A stretch of DNA of 64,000 nucleotides. Origin: Polynucleobacter campilacus. GTDB taxonomy: Bacteria > Pseudomonadota > Gammaproteobacteria > Burkholderiales > Burkholderiaceae. A model generated the notes under the pieces. The model did no database searches and had not been told where the DNA came from. It saw only the letters and a program-made list of their open reading frames with translations. Below are positions 48,524 to 57,660 of the stretch, one piece after another; position 1 is the first letter of the stretch; each line of letters starts with the position of its first letter. The stretch lies in NCBI RefSeq assembly GCF_002206625.1, contig NZ_NGUP01000001.1, forward strand, positions 526,821 to 590,820, given 5' to 3'. Both the position numbers and the translations under genes were made by a program.

Positions 48524-49525
48524 CTATTGGCCGGTTTCTTTAATATTGTTCTCAATCACAAACTTACCCCAAATACCAATTTGCTTGCCGATGAAGTCAC
48601 GGGCAGTTTCTGAAGATCCACCAATAATTTCAATTCCTTGAGATTTAAATTTCTCAGCAACTGCTGGGGTCTTCAAAGACTTATTCAGGGCTTTATTCAT
48701 GGCCTCCACTATTGCTGGTGGAGTTTTACCTGGAGCTAAGACTGCCCACCAAGCTGGAGCGCTAAATCCAGGAAAGCCGCTTTCAGCAACGGTTGGTACA
48801 TTAGGTAAACCTGGGACTCTTTTGGTGGTTGTAATAACTAAAGGAATTAAGCTACCGCTCTCAATGTGGGGTTTGACCAAAAACTCTGAACCAATCGCTA
48901 GCTGTACCTGCCCACCAAGAGCGTCTTGCATTAAGGGGCCACCGCCACGATATGGAATATGGTTCCAATCAAATCCTGCCTGCTTAGCAAGGCGCGCCAT
49001 TGCTAAGTGGCCTAAGCTGCCAATACCAATTGAGCCATAACTAAATGGCTTGCCCGCCTTAGACATTTCTGCAAGTTGCTTGAAACTGGTAATGCCTGAA
49101 TTCTTGCTGGCTACCAAAACCATCGGCGAGGTACCTACCAGAATGACAGGTGCAATATCTTTAATCGTGTCATAGGGAAGCTTATCTTTTAGGGATGGAT
49201 TCACGCCATGGGTATCAAAGACTACTGCAAAGGTATATCCATCGGCATCGGCCCTGGTCATTGCGGAAGTACCAATCACACCAGATGCGCCCCCAATATT
49301 TTCAACAATGACGTTTTGCTTTAATTCTGATTGCAAAGCCGGAGCCAAAACACGAGCTACTTGATCAACTGATCCACCAGGTGGAAATACCGCAATCAAA
49401 CGAATCGGCTTTTGGGTAGGCCAAGTCCCTACCCCAGCAGTTTGGGCAATTGCTGCACTAGCAGCTCCCAAAGCAAATAGAGCTAGAAATAAGATGCTTT
49501 TGGCCATTTTGGCTAGATAAAGCAT
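48524..49525 (-). CDS. Bug family tripartite tricarboxylate transporter receptor (TctC-like)
   Basis: A 333-residue periplasmic binding protein with a signal peptide (about residues 1-28, ending AAIAQ). Family features are WPTQKPIRLIAVFPPGGSVD, VIVENIGGASGVIGTSAMTR and GQVQLAIGSEFLVKPHIESG. Bug proteins bind carboxylates, amino acids and similar ligands and feed TctAB permeases or act as sensors. No TctA or TctB is found in the window. GGAGA lies 6-7 nt upstream of the ATG at 49525. The CMD-like gene follows directly. Confidence 0.93.
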   Translation of the reverse strand: MLYLAKMAKSILFLALFALGAASAAIAQTAGVGTWPTQKPIRLIAVFPPGGSVDQVARVLAPALQSELKQNVIVENIGGASGVIGTSAMTRADADGYTFAVVFDTHGVNPSLKDKLPYDTIKDIAPVILVGTSPMVLVASKNSGITSFKQLAEMSKAGKPFSYGSIGIGSLGHLAMARLAKQAGFDWNHIPYRGGGPLMQDALGGQVQLAIGSEFLVKPHIESGSLIPLVITTTKRVPGLPNVPTVAESGFPGFSAPAWWAVLAPGKTPPAIVEAMNKALNKSLKTPAVAEKFKSQGIEIIGGSSETARDFIGKQIGIWGKFVIENNIKETGQ

Positions 49526-49613
49526 GGGTTGTCTCCTTTTGATAAGACCTCAAGATTACCACCCCCAAGGTCTATTTGCTCGATAATGATGGGGTAGTCC
49601 AAAGAGAGAAAAA

Positions 49614-50384
49614 ATGAAGTCGATTTTAAATATTGCCGCCTATTTATTTGTTAGCCTAGATGGCCTAGTAGATTTGCGCGCCAAAATGCTGAGTGAGTGT
49701 AATAGCCGAGAGCTCAAAGGCACCATTTTGCTCACTGGTGAAGGTATCAACCTATTTTTGGCCGGTAAAGAGATGGAGCTACGTGGCTTTTTGGATTGGC
49801 TTCGGTCAGACCCGCGCTTTACACCTCTTGAGGCAAAAGAAAGCTGGTCAGAAGATCAACCGTTTAAGAAGATGTTGATCAAGCTCAAAAATGAAATTAT
49901 TCGCATGAATCATCCTGCGATTCGCCCTGAAGAAGGTCGCGCAAATTTTATTAAACCTAAAAAACTACAAGTGTGGCTTGATCGCGGTACCGATGACTTG
50001 GGCCGCCCTGTAGTCATGATAGATACCCGCAATGCATTTGAAGTTGACTACGGCACTTTTGAAAATGCCCTGCACTTCAATATCGAAAAGTTCACCCAAT
50101 TTCCAAAAGCAATTACTGCGCATAAAGAAGCGCTTGCAGACAAAACGTTGGTGAGCTTTTGCACTGGCGGCATTCGTTGTGAAAAATCAGGTCTCTATAT
50201 GCGTGAGATTGGTATGCAGCATAGCTACCAACTCGAGGGTGGCATTCTCAAATATTTTGAGGAAGTAGGCTCCGCGCATTACAAAGGTACTTGCTTTGTC
50301 TTTGATGAGCGCGAAGCTCTTGAGCCCACTCTAGATTCCATCCCAGTTGAGCAATCCATTCGGAAAAAACTCAAGGCGAGATAG
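49614..50384 (+). CDS. trhO: Rhodanese-like tRNA uridine hydroxylase (TrhO)
   Basis: A 256-residue protein of the YceA/TrhO family, which makes 5-hydroxyuridine at tRNA position 34. An N-terminal ferredoxin-like domain has LLTGEGINLFLAGKEMELRG, and the rhodanese domain (about residues 125-225) carries PVVMIDTRNAFEVDYGTFEN and the active-site CTGGIRCEKSGLYM with catalytic Cys. The C-terminal segment with YKGTCFVFDER is also typical. Its start lies 88 bp from the divergent Bug gene. Confidence 0.9.
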   Translation: MKSILNIAAYLFVSLDGLVDLRAKMLSECNSRELKGTILLTGEGINLFLAGKEMELRGFLDWLRSDPRFTPLEAKESWSEDQPFKKMLIKLKNEIIRMNHPAIRPEEGRANFIKPKKLQVWLDRGTDDLGRPVVMIDTRNAFEVDYGTFENALHFNIEKFTQFPKAITAHKEALADKTLVSFCTGGIRCEKSGLYMREIGMQHSYQLEGGILKYFEEVGSAHYKGTCFVFDEREALEPTLDSIPVEQSIRKKLKAR

Positions 50385-50389
50385 ATGAT

Positions 50390-50692
50390 TTAAGTTGACT
50401 TACCCACCAAAGTCATATGTTCAACAAACGGTGGTTTTGCAAAGAAAGGGCCCACAATAGCGCGCCAATCCGCAAAGGCGGTAGACCCCCGAAAATCAAC
50501 TGTATGGTTCTCGAGAGTGTCCCAATAAATGAGCAATAAATAGCGAGATGGTGTTTCTATGCTGTGGTTTACCTTATAGCCCTTGAAGCCCTTTGCCTTT
50601 GAGATCACGGTATCCACACCCCGCAAAATAGCCTCTTCGAACTCTTTCTGCTTGGCTGGGTCAATTTCTATGTCGCAATGTTCCAAAATCAT
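50390..50692 (-). CDS. Antibiotic biosynthesis monooxygenase (ABM) domain protein
   Basis: A 100-residue ferredoxin-like alpha/beta barrel protein. The EHCDIEIDPAKQKEFEEAIL start, central YLLLIYWDTLENHTVDFRGS and final FAKPPFVEHMTLV fit the ABM superfamily of small dimeric heme or cofactor-free monooxygenases and related proteins. The substrate is unknown. It is divergent from the Bug gene starting at 50786 and convergent with trhO, 5 bp from its stop. Confidence 0.8.
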   Translation of the reverse strand: MILEHCDIEIDPAKQKEFEEAILRGVDTVISKAKGFKGYKVNHSIETPSRYLLLIYWDTLENHTVDFRGSTAFADWRAIVGPFFAKPPFVEHMTLVGKST

Positions 50693-50715
50693 GGTATTTC
50701 CTTAATCAAAATAGA

Positions 50716-50744
50716 TTGCTCATCAATAGTAAACTTACTATATA
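50716..50744 (+). promoter_or_regulatory. Sigma70-like promoter candidate for the Bug-PrpD-dehydrogenase unit
   Basis: TTGCTC, 17 bases, then TATATA, 41 bases before the ATG at 50786. Both hexamers are partial matches to the consensus, and the position suits the plus-strand operon. Confidence 0.35.
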
Positions 50745-50785
50745 AGATTGTATTCATACACAACAATAATCCGGACCTGAGAGAC

Positions 50786-51784
50786 ATGTCTAACGCTATT
50801 AATCGGCCAATGCCGATTTTTTTATCCTTTATTGCCGCACTTGCGATCCTCGGTATTAGCTTGGGAGCCCAAGCCCAAAGTGCTCCTAGCTACCCACTCA
50901 AACCCATCAAGCTAATAGCTCCGGTTGCTGCTGGTGGAGGTCTCGATAACATTGCTAGAGCAGTCGCAGAAAAACTCTCGCGCTCCATAGGCCAAACAGT
51001 CGTCGTTGAAAATATGGGCGGTGGAGGCGGCTCGATTGCATCTCAAGCAACTGCTAAAGCTCCAGCTGATGGTTACACCTTAATGATCGCCTATGTAGGC
51101 ACCCATGGCACCAATCCTGCAGTACGTAAACTCCCTTACGATGCCATCAAAGACTTCACACCGATTGGCATGATTGGTGCTACACCAAATGTTTTAATCA
51201 TCAATCCCGAATTACCAATTAAAAACTTCAAGGAATTTGTAGATTACGCCAAAAAGAATCCTGCCAAACTCAGTTATGGCTCAGCAGGCCCTGGCACTCT
51301 CACTCATCTGGGTATGGAGCAGTTGAAATTAGCTGCTGGGATATTCATGGTGCATGTGCCTTATCGCGGTGTTGGCCCTGCTTATACAGATTTACTAGCA
51401 GGTCAGACTCAGGTGATGCTTCCCACCTTATTTGCTGGCTTACCCTACATCAACTCTAATCGAGTACGTGGGCTTGCTATTACAGGGACCAAACGAAATT
51501 CTGCTGCGCCAACCATTCCAACATTCAAAGAACTTGGCTACGACGGTTTTGATGGTCAACAATGGTATGGCTTAGTAGGGCCTGCAAATTTGCCCCCAGC
51601 CATTGTTGCTAAATTAAATACGGAACTCAATAAAGTATTAGCACTATCTGACTTCTCCGAAAAAATGACGAGTGAGGCGATGACATTGATGCCAATGACT
51701 CCTCCTCAATTTAGTAATTACATCAGGGACGATATCGCACGCTGGGCCAAAGTGGCCAAAGATCGCCATATTGAAATTGATTAA
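50786..51784 (+). CDS. Bug family tripartite tricarboxylate transporter receptor
   Basis: A 332-residue periplasmic binding protein. I start it at the ATG at 50786, which gives a signal peptide ending GISLGAQAQ; the frame is open to 50678 but that part overlaps the divergent ABM gene. Conserved features are YPLKPIKLIAPVAAGGGLDN, VVVENMGGGGGSIASQATAK and MVHVPYRGVGPAYTDLLAGQ. The ligand is probably a carboxylate; the downstream MmgE/PrpD and hydroxyacid dehydrogenase genes suggest an organic acid such as a tricarballylate- or citramalate-like compound, but this is inference. Confidence 0.92.
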   Translation: MSNAINRPMPIFLSFIAALAILGISLGAQAQSAPSYPLKPIKLIAPVAAGGGLDNIARAVAEKLSRSIGQTVVVENMGGGGGSIASQATAKAPADGYTLMIAYVGTHGTNPAVRKLPYDAIKDFTPIGMIGATPNVLIINPELPIKNFKEFVDYAKKNPAKLSYGSAGPGTLTHLGMEQLKLAAGIFMVHVPYRGVGPAYTDLLAGQTQVMLPTLFAGLPYINSNRVRGLAITGTKRNSAAPTIPTFKELGYDGFDGQQWYGLVGPANLPPAIVAKLNTELNKVLALSDFSEKMTSEAMTLMPMTPPQFSNYIRDDIARWAKVAKDRHIEID

Positions 51785-51834
51785 CTCAAGACACTTCATC
51801 AATCTAACTATTCTTTATATTCACAGGAAATCAT

Positions 51835-53208
51835 ATGTCTCACGCTATAGCTGCAGCAGCAGATCTAAATGCCCCACCAGTAACAAAAATTTTGGCGGAG
51901 TTTGTTGCTTCACACCCAAGTCAAGGATGGGCGCCAGAAGTCGATCACGAGGCGCATCGCACCTTCTTAAACTGGCTAGGCTGCGCGATTGGGGCTGCTA
52001 ACCATGAGAGCGTAGAGTCTTCCTTGGCGGCCATCCGAGAATTTCAGCCAGCTCCACAAGCAAGCATCTTGGGACGTAAGGACAAAGTAGATATGGGTGG
52101 CGCAGCCCTCATTAACGGCATCAGCTCACATACCTTTGATTTTGATGACACACACCTCAAGACTGTGATTCATCCGGCAGGCCCAGTAGCCTCAGCGATC
52201 TTGGCATTAGGCGAACACACCAATGTCAGCGGTCGTCAGATCATTGACTCTCTGGTCTTGGGCATTGATGTTGCATGCCGCGTTGGTAATGCCATGTACC
52301 CAGATCATTACCATCGTGGTTGGCATATCACTGGCTCTACTGGCATGTTAGGTTCTGCAGCCGCATGTTCACGCTTGATGGGTCTTGATCTTCAGAAAAC
52401 TACTATGGCTCTAGGTATTGCAGCCTCACAGCCGGTTGGCATGCGCGAACAATTTGGCACCATGACTAAGCCTTTTCATCCTGGTGGCGCTGCACGTGCA
52501 GGTCAACTCTCAGCACTCCTAGCCAAGCATGGCTTTACCTCGAGCCCAAAAGCATTAGAAGCAGGTCGTGGCTATATGCAAACTGTTTCCACCAAATGTG
52601 ACTGGTCAGAAATTGATCGTGCATTAGGTAAATCCTTTGAGATTTCATTAAATACTTACAAACCTTTTGCTTGCGGAATTGTGATTCATCCCGCAATTGA
52701 TGCTTGTGCGCAATTACGCGCCCAAGGTGTGAAGGCAGAAGATATTGAGCGTATTGAATTACGTGCCCATCCACTCGTCTTAGAGCTCACTGGCAAGAAG
52801 ACACCTAAGGATGGCCTGGAAGGTAAGTTCAGCGTCTATCACGGTTGCGCTGTTGGCTTGATCTTTGGTCAAGCTGGCGAGGGTGAATATGCAGATGACA
52901 TCGTGAATCGGGCTGATGTCGTAGCCTTGCGTGCCAAGGTGAATGCAACTACAGACACATCGATCAGCGAGGCATCTGTGGATGTCAAAGCCTTTTTGAA
53001 GAACGGCAAGGAAGTTCACATCTTTGTGAAGAACGCGATTGGCTCCGTGGAGAATCCAATGACCGATACTCATTTAGAGCAGAAGTTCACAAACCTTACT
53101 GAACCAGTGATTGGCAAAGAAAAGACTGTCCAACTGATTTCTGCGCTCTGGAAATTGGGGCAAGCATCTGATCTCAAGCAAATTCTGAGTCTTTGTACAC
53201 CAGACTAA
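51835..53208 (+). CDS. MmgE/PrpD family protein
   Basis: A 457-residue protein of the MmgE/PrpD family, which includes 2-methylcitrate dehydratase, cis-aconitate decarboxylase and other hydratases. Conserved segments include HRTFLNWLGCAIGAANHESV near the N-terminus, GISSHTFDFDDTHLKTVIHP, ALGIAASQPVGMREQFGTMT with TKPFHPGGAARAGQL, and KPFACGIVIHPAIDACAQL. These carry the family His, Asp and Lys positions. No prpB or prpC partner is nearby, so a role in propionate metabolism is not indicated. It lies between a Bug receptor and a hydroxyacid dehydrogenase. Confidence 0.9.
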   Translation: MSHAIAAAADLNAPPVTKILAEFVASHPSQGWAPEVDHEAHRTFLNWLGCAIGAANHESVESSLAAIREFQPAPQASILGRKDKVDMGGAALINGISSHTFDFDDTHLKTVIHPAGPVASAILALGEHTNVSGRQIIDSLVLGIDVACRVGNAMYPDHYHRGWHITGSTGMLGSAAACSRLMGLDLQKTTMALGIAASQPVGMREQFGTMTKPFHPGGAARAGQLSALLAKHGFTSSPKALEAGRGYMQTVSTKCDWSEIDRALGKSFEISLNTYKPFACGIVIHPAIDACAQLRAQGVKAEDIERIELRAHPLVLELTGKKTPKDGLEGKFSVYHGCAVGLIFGQAGEGEYADDIVNRADVVALRAKVNATTDTSISEASVDVKAFLKNGKEVHIFVKNAIGSVENPMTDTHLEQKFTNLTEPVIGKEKTVQLISALWKLGQASDLKQILSLCTPD

Positions 53209-53228
53209 TTCACTAGAAAGTATTTGAT

Positions 53229-54206
53229 ATGGCTGCATTACCAAACATTGTCATTCTCGGAGATTACGAACAAGCTTTGCGCCGGTTTTCGAACTGGGAT
53301 AAGTTAGAGCAAGGCTCCAATCTCACTTTCCATCACAAACCCTTACGTGACGAAGCTTTATACGAAGCTGTGAAAGATGCTGATGTAATTGCCATCGTGC
53401 GCGATCGCTCACCTTTTAATGAGGCCATGATTGCACGCTTACCAAAGCTCAAGTTTTTGATGTTTACTGGTGAGCGCAATGGCACACTCGAAGCCTCTGC
53501 TCTAGTAGCGCGCAATATCCCGATGGCACACTCTCCAGGCGGCCCCTCTAAAGAAACTACTGCAGAACTCACCTGGGCTTTAATTCTCGGAGCATCTAAG
53601 CGTCTGATTGAAGAACATAGGCTGATCGCTTCTGGGGGCTGGCGCGATCAACTCTCCGTACTCCCCATGCTCTGTGGAGAGCGCTTGGGCGTCATGGGGC
53701 TTGGTGCCATTGGCAGTCGCGTAGCTCGCGTGGGCGCAGCATTTGGCATGGAAGTGGTGACCTGGAGTCCGCGTATGACTCCAGAGCGGGCTGCTGCCGA
53801 GAATGCCAAATCAGTCAGCATGGAAGAGTTACTGAAAACTTCTAAGATTGTCACCCTACACCTCGTAGCGGGCCCTGGTACCAAAGGACTGATTAGTGCA
53901 GATCAATTAGCCTTAATGCGTCCAGACTCTATCTTGGTAAATACTTCACGCTCTGCCTTGATCAATATGAATGATCTACAAAAGGCGCTTGTTGCAGGCA
54001 GGCCAGGGCAGGCTGCTGTTGACGTGTTTGATATTGAGCCACTTCCTGAAAATGATGTTCTCCGTAATACACCCAATCTTTTAGTCACACCACATCTCGG
54101 TTTTATTGCTGAGCCCATTTTTGAAGTCTTCTCTAAAGGCATAACAGAAACTTTAGAAGCTTGGCTGGATAACAAACCAGTACCGCATCCATTCAAACCA
54201 CAATAA
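53229..54206 (+). CDS. D-2-hydroxyacid dehydrogenase family protein
   Basis: A 325-residue NAD-dependent dehydrogenase. The Rossmann motif GVMGLGAIGSRVARVGAAFG is at about residues 151-170, and catalytic residues lie in ILVNTSRSALINMNDL (Arg), VFDIEPLPENDVL (Glu) and LLVTPHLGFIAEPIF (His). It resembles phosphoglycerate dehydrogenase-like enzymes of uncertain substrate. It begins 20 bp after the MmgE/PrpD gene and is the third gene of the putative organic-acid operon. Substrate unknown. Confidence 0.9.
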   Translation: MAALPNIVILGDYEQALRRFSNWDKLEQGSNLTFHHKPLRDEALYEAVKDADVIAIVRDRSPFNEAMIARLPKLKFLMFTGERNGTLEASALVARNIPMAHSPGGPSKETTAELTWALILGASKRLIEEHRLIASGGWRDQLSVLPMLCGERLGVMGLGAIGSRVARVGAAFGMEVVTWSPRMTPERAAAENAKSVSMEELLKTSKIVTLHLVAGPGTKGLISADQLALMRPDSILVNTSRSALINMNDLQKALVAGRPGQAAVDVFDIEPLPENDVLRNTPNLLVTPHLGFIAEPIFEVFSKGITETLEAWLDNKPVPHPFKPQ

Positions 54207-54237
54207 GCTTAGTAAGCTCTAGCAAGCCCCACTCATT

Positions 54238-54777
54238 TTGAAAACACTCACACCCAAGCAACTATTCATCACCTTTAGCAAGATTGGAATGTCTGGTTTT
54301 GGAGGCGTCCTACCTTGGGCCAGGCGGACCTTAGTTGAGCGTGACAAAATTTTGACTTCGGAAGAGTTCAGTGCCATTTTAGGAATCTGCCAAATTGTTC
54401 CAGGCCCAAACATCATGAACCTCGCTGTTTGTATTGGCTCGCGGTTTGGTGGTGCAAGAGGCGCACTGGCTGCCACCCTTGGTTTATCACTAGGACCAAT
54501 CGCGATTGTATTGTGCTTAGCGTTTTTATATGAGCACTACAGTTACCTGGAGTCAGTTAAGGGACTACTTCGCGGTATTTCAGCGGTGGGTGTTGGCTTA
54601 ATCGCGTCAACGGGCTTTAAGATGATGCGTGATGAATTCCGCTACCCAGCGATGTTTCTAGTTGTAGTCCTCACCATGATTGCCGCCACAGTATTTCATC
54701 TTGGTTTAGGTTATGTTGTTCTGCTAGTTGCCCCAGTCGCAATCTTCTTGGCAAGAAAAAAGGCTCAGGCTCTATGA
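54238..54777 (+). CDS. Chromate transporter, first half
   Basis: A 179-residue membrane protein with one CHR domain: the FSKIGMSGFGGVLPWARRTL segment and LGICQIVPGPNIMNLAVCIG with its conserved PGP are the CHR signature, followed by about five hydrophobic segments. Short CHR proteins act as pairs to export chromate or move sulfate-like anions. The start is a TTG at 54238 with a weak ribosome binding site, so a later start cannot be excluded. Its stop overlaps the next gene by ATGA. Confidence 0.86.
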   Translation: MKTLTPKQLFITFSKIGMSGFGGVLPWARRTLVERDKILTSEEFSAILGICQIVPGPNIMNLAVCIGSRFGGARGALAATLGLSLGPIAIVLCLAFLYEHYSYLESVKGLLRGISAVGVGLIASTGFKMMRDEFRYPAMFLVVVLTMIAATVFHLGLGYVVLLVAPVAIFLARKKAQAL

Positions 54778-55295
54778 GTATTTTGCTAAGCCTTTTCTTA
54801 AAACTATCCGCCTTTTCGCTCGTTGCCTTTGGTGGTGTCAATGCACTGCTACCCGTCTTATTTAATTTAGCCGTTCATCAAGAGCACTGGATTGATGTCC
54901 AGACATTTTCTGATTACTTTGCAATAGCCCAGGCTGCACCAGGGCCTAATTTCATGACAGTCACCCTCATTGGCTGGCATGTTTATGGGGTTCTTGGAGC
55001 GCTACTCGCTACCTTGGCAATAGCCTGGCCATCATCGATCATGATTTTCTTCTTAGAACGCTTCATCATGAGAATGGAAAATCCCTTAAGCAAAAAAACG
55101 ATTCAATATGCTGCCGCTGCCCTAGCGATTGGCCTAGTCCTCTCTTCTGCATTTGAAATTGCCTTACAAATCAATCACAGTACGGCTGCCTACATCTTGA
55201 CGATATGTACAATTACTATCACCCTCTTGACGCGTTGGCATCCGCTATATCTCATAGCAATTGGTGGAGCCTTAGGCGTCTTAGGATTTATTTAA
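54774..55295 (+). CDS. Chromate transporter, second half
   Basis: A 173-residue membrane protein with the other CHR domain: SLVAFGGVNALLPVLFNLAV and FAIAQAAPGPNFMTVTLIGW, with the conserved PGP motif, then hydrophobic segments to the end. Together with the upstream gene it should form a heterodimeric CHR transporter, as is usual for short-chain pairs. The ATGA overlap indicates coupled translation. A third Bug gene follows, starting 18 bp after the stop. Confidence 0.87.
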   Translation: MSILLSLFLKLSAFSLVAFGGVNALLPVLFNLAVHQEHWIDVQTFSDYFAIAQAAPGPNFMTVTLIGWHVYGVLGALLATLAIAWPSSIMIFFLERFIMRMENPLSKKTIQYAAAALAIGLVLSSAFEIALQINHSTAAYILTICTITITLLTRWHPLYLIAIGGALGVLGFI

Positions 55296-55313
55296 TGTAG
55301 ATTGGGGATCAGC

Positions 55314-56291
55314 ATGCGATTTATTCAACAACTTTTGATTTGCGCACTCAGTCTTGGGGCGATCATCTCTTCTCCCTCTTTTGCACAAAGTAACTACCCC
55401 AACAAACCGATTAACTTTATCGTGCCCTATGGCGCAGGTGGAGGCGCAGACTCCCGTAGTCGCCAGATCGCCCAGAAGATGAGTGTGATCCTAAAGCAGT
55501 CCATCATCGTCGATAACAAACCTGGTGCTGGAGGCAATATCGGCACAGAGTTTATCTCTCGGGCTGCACCTGATGGCTACACCATTGGCATGGGCAACTT
55601 TGCGCCAATGGCCGTCAACAAAACGCTGTTCGGTAATTTACGTTACGACCCAGAAACAGACATCATTCCAATTGTATTAATTGAAAAGGGTCCATTAGTT
55701 TTAGTGGTGAATCCAAGCTCGCCCTATAAAACTGTACAAGACATTGTGGCGGCGGCTAAAGCAAAACCGGGCGCTCTCACTTTCTCATCTGGAGGAATTG
55801 GTGGCAGCCATCATCTCTCTGCTGAGCTCTTTGAGCAAAATGCAGGCATTGAGATGATTCATGTTCCTTACAAGAGTGGCTCTGCAGGTTTAACTGATCT
55901 GATGGCGGGTAATGTCACTATGATGTTTGACCAAATGTACTCGGCCATGCCCAGCATCAAAGGTGACAAAATCCGAGCCATTGCAATTACTAGTAAAAAA
56001 CGCTCCCCCCTTCTTCCAAATATTCCCAGTTTTTCTGAAATTGGTTATCCAAAAGTGGAGGTATTAAATTGGCAGGGACTGATCGCGCCCAAAGGAACTC
56101 CTAAAGCAATCATCGATCAATTAAATGCTGCGGCGAATGAAGCTTTAAAAGATCCGGCATTGCGGGAGCTCATGCTCTCACAAGGAAATGAAATTGGTGG
56201 TGGTAGTCCAGCAGATTTTGCTGCACTAGTTAAATCAGAATCTGCAAAGTGGAGTGCCGTTGTTAAAACAGCCAACATCAAGCCAGAGTAA
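55314..56291 (+). CDS. Bug family tripartite tricarboxylate transporter receptor
   Basis: A 325-residue periplasmic binding protein. The ATG at 55314 has GGGGAT upstream and gives a signal peptide ending SPSFAQ; a TTG at 55302 is in frame but less likely. Features are YPNKPINFIVPYGAGGGADS, IIVDNKPGAGGNIGTEFISR, and MIHVPYKSGSAGLTDLMAGN with NVTMMFDQMYSAM. Ligand unknown. It is one of three Bug genes within 8 kb, none with a TctAB permease in the window. Confidence 0.92.
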   Translation: MRFIQQLLICALSLGAIISSPSFAQSNYPNKPINFIVPYGAGGGADSRSRQIAQKMSVILKQSIIVDNKPGAGGNIGTEFISRAAPDGYTIGMGNFAPMAVNKTLFGNLRYDPETDIIPIVLIEKGPLVLVVNPSSPYKTVQDIVAAAKAKPGALTFSSGGIGGSHHLSAELFEQNAGIEMIHVPYKSGSAGLTDLMAGNVTMMFDQMYSAMPSIKGDKIRAIAITSKKRSPLLPNIPSFSEIGYPKVEVLNWQGLIAPKGTPKAIIDQLNAAANEALKDPALRELMLSQGNEIGGGSPADFAALVKSESAKWSAVVKTANIKPE

Positions 56292-56302
56292 ATGGATTGC
56301 GC

Positions 56303-56680
56303 TTACTTTAAAGCTTGATAAGTCAGAATACCCAAAAAGGTTAGAGCCAGCGATCCGATCAAGTGAAGCAAAGCTGTGCCTAGCGCCCAAGTAGGCTCTC
56401 CGCGCTGCATCAGCGCAACGACTTCTGCAGAAAAACTAGAGAAGGTGGTTAAACCACCCAGAAAACCGGTAATCACAAACAACTTCCATTCAGGAGAGAG
56501 ATTGGGATTATTGCCAAAAAAGGCTATGGCAATCCCAACTAGATAACCACCAACCAAATTGGCAAACAAGGTGCCCAGGGGGATCATCGATGCCGTACCT
56601 GCAGCTAGAAAATTAAACCCTGCTCTGAGTAAAGCTCCGAAGCCTGCACCGAAGAAAATTGCAAAAATAGATGGCCACAT
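56303..56680 (-). CDS. crcB: Fluoride ion transporter CrcB
   Basis: A 125-residue Fluc-type membrane protein with four hydrophobic segments. The conserved [14 protein letters not shown] motif is at about residues 12-25, followed by [20 protein letters not shown] and [20 protein letters not shown], which holds the Na+-site and Phe-box residues. Dual-topology Fluc dimers expel fluoride. No fluoride riboswitch is recognisable in the 9-bp gap upstream, and the gene is cotranscribed with the LigB-type gene. Confidence 0.92.
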   Translation of the reverse strand: MWPSIFAIFFGAGFGALLRAGFNFLAAGTASMIPLGTLFANLVGGYLVGIAIAFFGNNPNLSPEWKLFVITGFLGGLTTFSSFSAEVVALMQRGEPTWALGTALLHLIGSLALTFLGILTYQALK

Positions 56681-56689
56681 AGTTCGTAT

Positions 56690-57469
56690 TTATTGAATTG
56701 AAAAACCCAGCATACTGATGGAGCTCATCTCAATGCCGTCTATGTAGACTTTCGCATGCTCATCCTCTTCTTGCAAAGCCAAGGCATATAAAGCGGGCCA
56801 GTAATGCTCTGCTGTAGGGATGGACATATGAGCAGCCTCACCGTATTTTTCCCAATCAATCAAAGTCTCATGATGATTGGCGCCCATTTCCGAAACAAAG
56901 AAATCATTAAATTCCCTTGCCCAAGCATAAGGTTTCGCATCCTCTTGCCAATGGATAGTCCGTAAGTTATGCACTATATTGCCGCTGGCTAGAATCAGAA
57001 TATTTTCATCACGCAAAGGGCGCAATTGTTTTGCTAACTCGTAATGCTGGCGGGCAGACTTTGAGCCATCTAGACTCAACTGCACAACAGGCACATCAGC
57101 TTTGGGATACATATATTTGAGGACTGACCAGGCACCATGATCAATGCCCCACTCATTTTCTTCCATCACGATGGGAACATTGAGCAACTCTTGCACGCGA
57201 TCTGCTAAAGCAGGACTGCCGGGAGCTGGGTACTCAATTTCAAAGAGCTCTTGAGGAAAACCACCAAAGTCATGAATGGTTTTAGGCTTCGACATTGCAG
57301 TAACCCAAACACCCCTAGTTACCCAATGAGCCGAGATCACTAAAATAGCGTCTGGACGTTTTAATGATTTACCGAGAGTTGCCCATGCCGCAGTAAAACG
57401 GTTGGGCTCAAGAGCGTACATTGGGCTGCCATGGCCAGCAAATACTGCAGGTTGGCGATGGCTAGTCAT
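56690..57469 (-). CDS. LigB/DODA-type class III dioxygenase
   Basis: A 259-residue extradiol dioxygenase-like protein of the YgiD/DODA group. Visible features are PAVFAGHGSPMYALEPNRFT near the N-terminus, DAILVISAHWVTRGVWVTAM with a metal-ligand His, DHGAWSVLKYMYPKADVPVV with a second His region, and LASGNIVHNLRTIHW. Class III enzymes use Fe(II) or Zn(II); YgiD opens the ring of L-DOPA. The true substrate is unknown. It is the second gene of an apparent four-gene minus-strand run with two small genes upstream and crcB downstream. Confidence 0.9.
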   Translation of the reverse strand: MTSHRQPAVFAGHGSPMYALEPNRFTAAWATLGKSLKRPDAILVISAHWVTRGVWVTAMSKPKTIHDFGGFPQELFEIEYPAPGSPALADRVQELLNVPIVMEENEWGIDHGAWSVLKYMYPKADVPVVQLSLDGSKSARQHYELAKQLRPLRDENILILASGNIVHNLRTIHWQEDAKPYAWAREFNDFFVSEMGANHHETLIDWEKYGEAAHMSIPTAEHYWPALYALALQEEDEHAKVYIDGIEMSSISMLGFSIQ

Positions 57470-57478
57470 GAATACTGG

Positions 57479-57616
57479 TTAACCGAATACGTAACCAGTA
57501 TGAGCAGCAACTAAGGCAAACAAGATGGCCAAGCTGGTAGCTGCAGCCAACATGACAACCAAGGTAATGATCTTTTTGTTGATTTCTTCTTTAGATTCGT
57601 TATGCCATTCGTTCAC
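57479..57616 (-). CDS. Small membrane protein (45 aa), unknown function
   Basis: A 45-residue frame from a GTG at 57616 with AAGGGA 6 nt upstream. It has a polar, basic N-terminus (NEWHNESKEEINKK) and one hydrophobic segment (about residues 16-38). It is nine bases before the LigB-type gene, so it is probably cotranscribed. It resembles no family I can name. The ribosome binding site and compact spacing support it; codon-level evidence would need comparison with relatives. Confidence 0.65.
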   Translation of the reverse strand: MNEWHNESKEEINKKIITLVVMLAAATSLAILFALVAAHTGYVFG

Positions 57617-57660
57617 GGTAAATCCCTTGTAAATACATTAATAAGTGGAGTAATTATCTA

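Noticed and set aside
54238..55295. The two chromate transporter genes as one frameshifted gene
   Set aside because: Each half has its own CHR motif with PGP, and the halves overlap as ATGA, which is the normal short-chain CHR pair arrangement.
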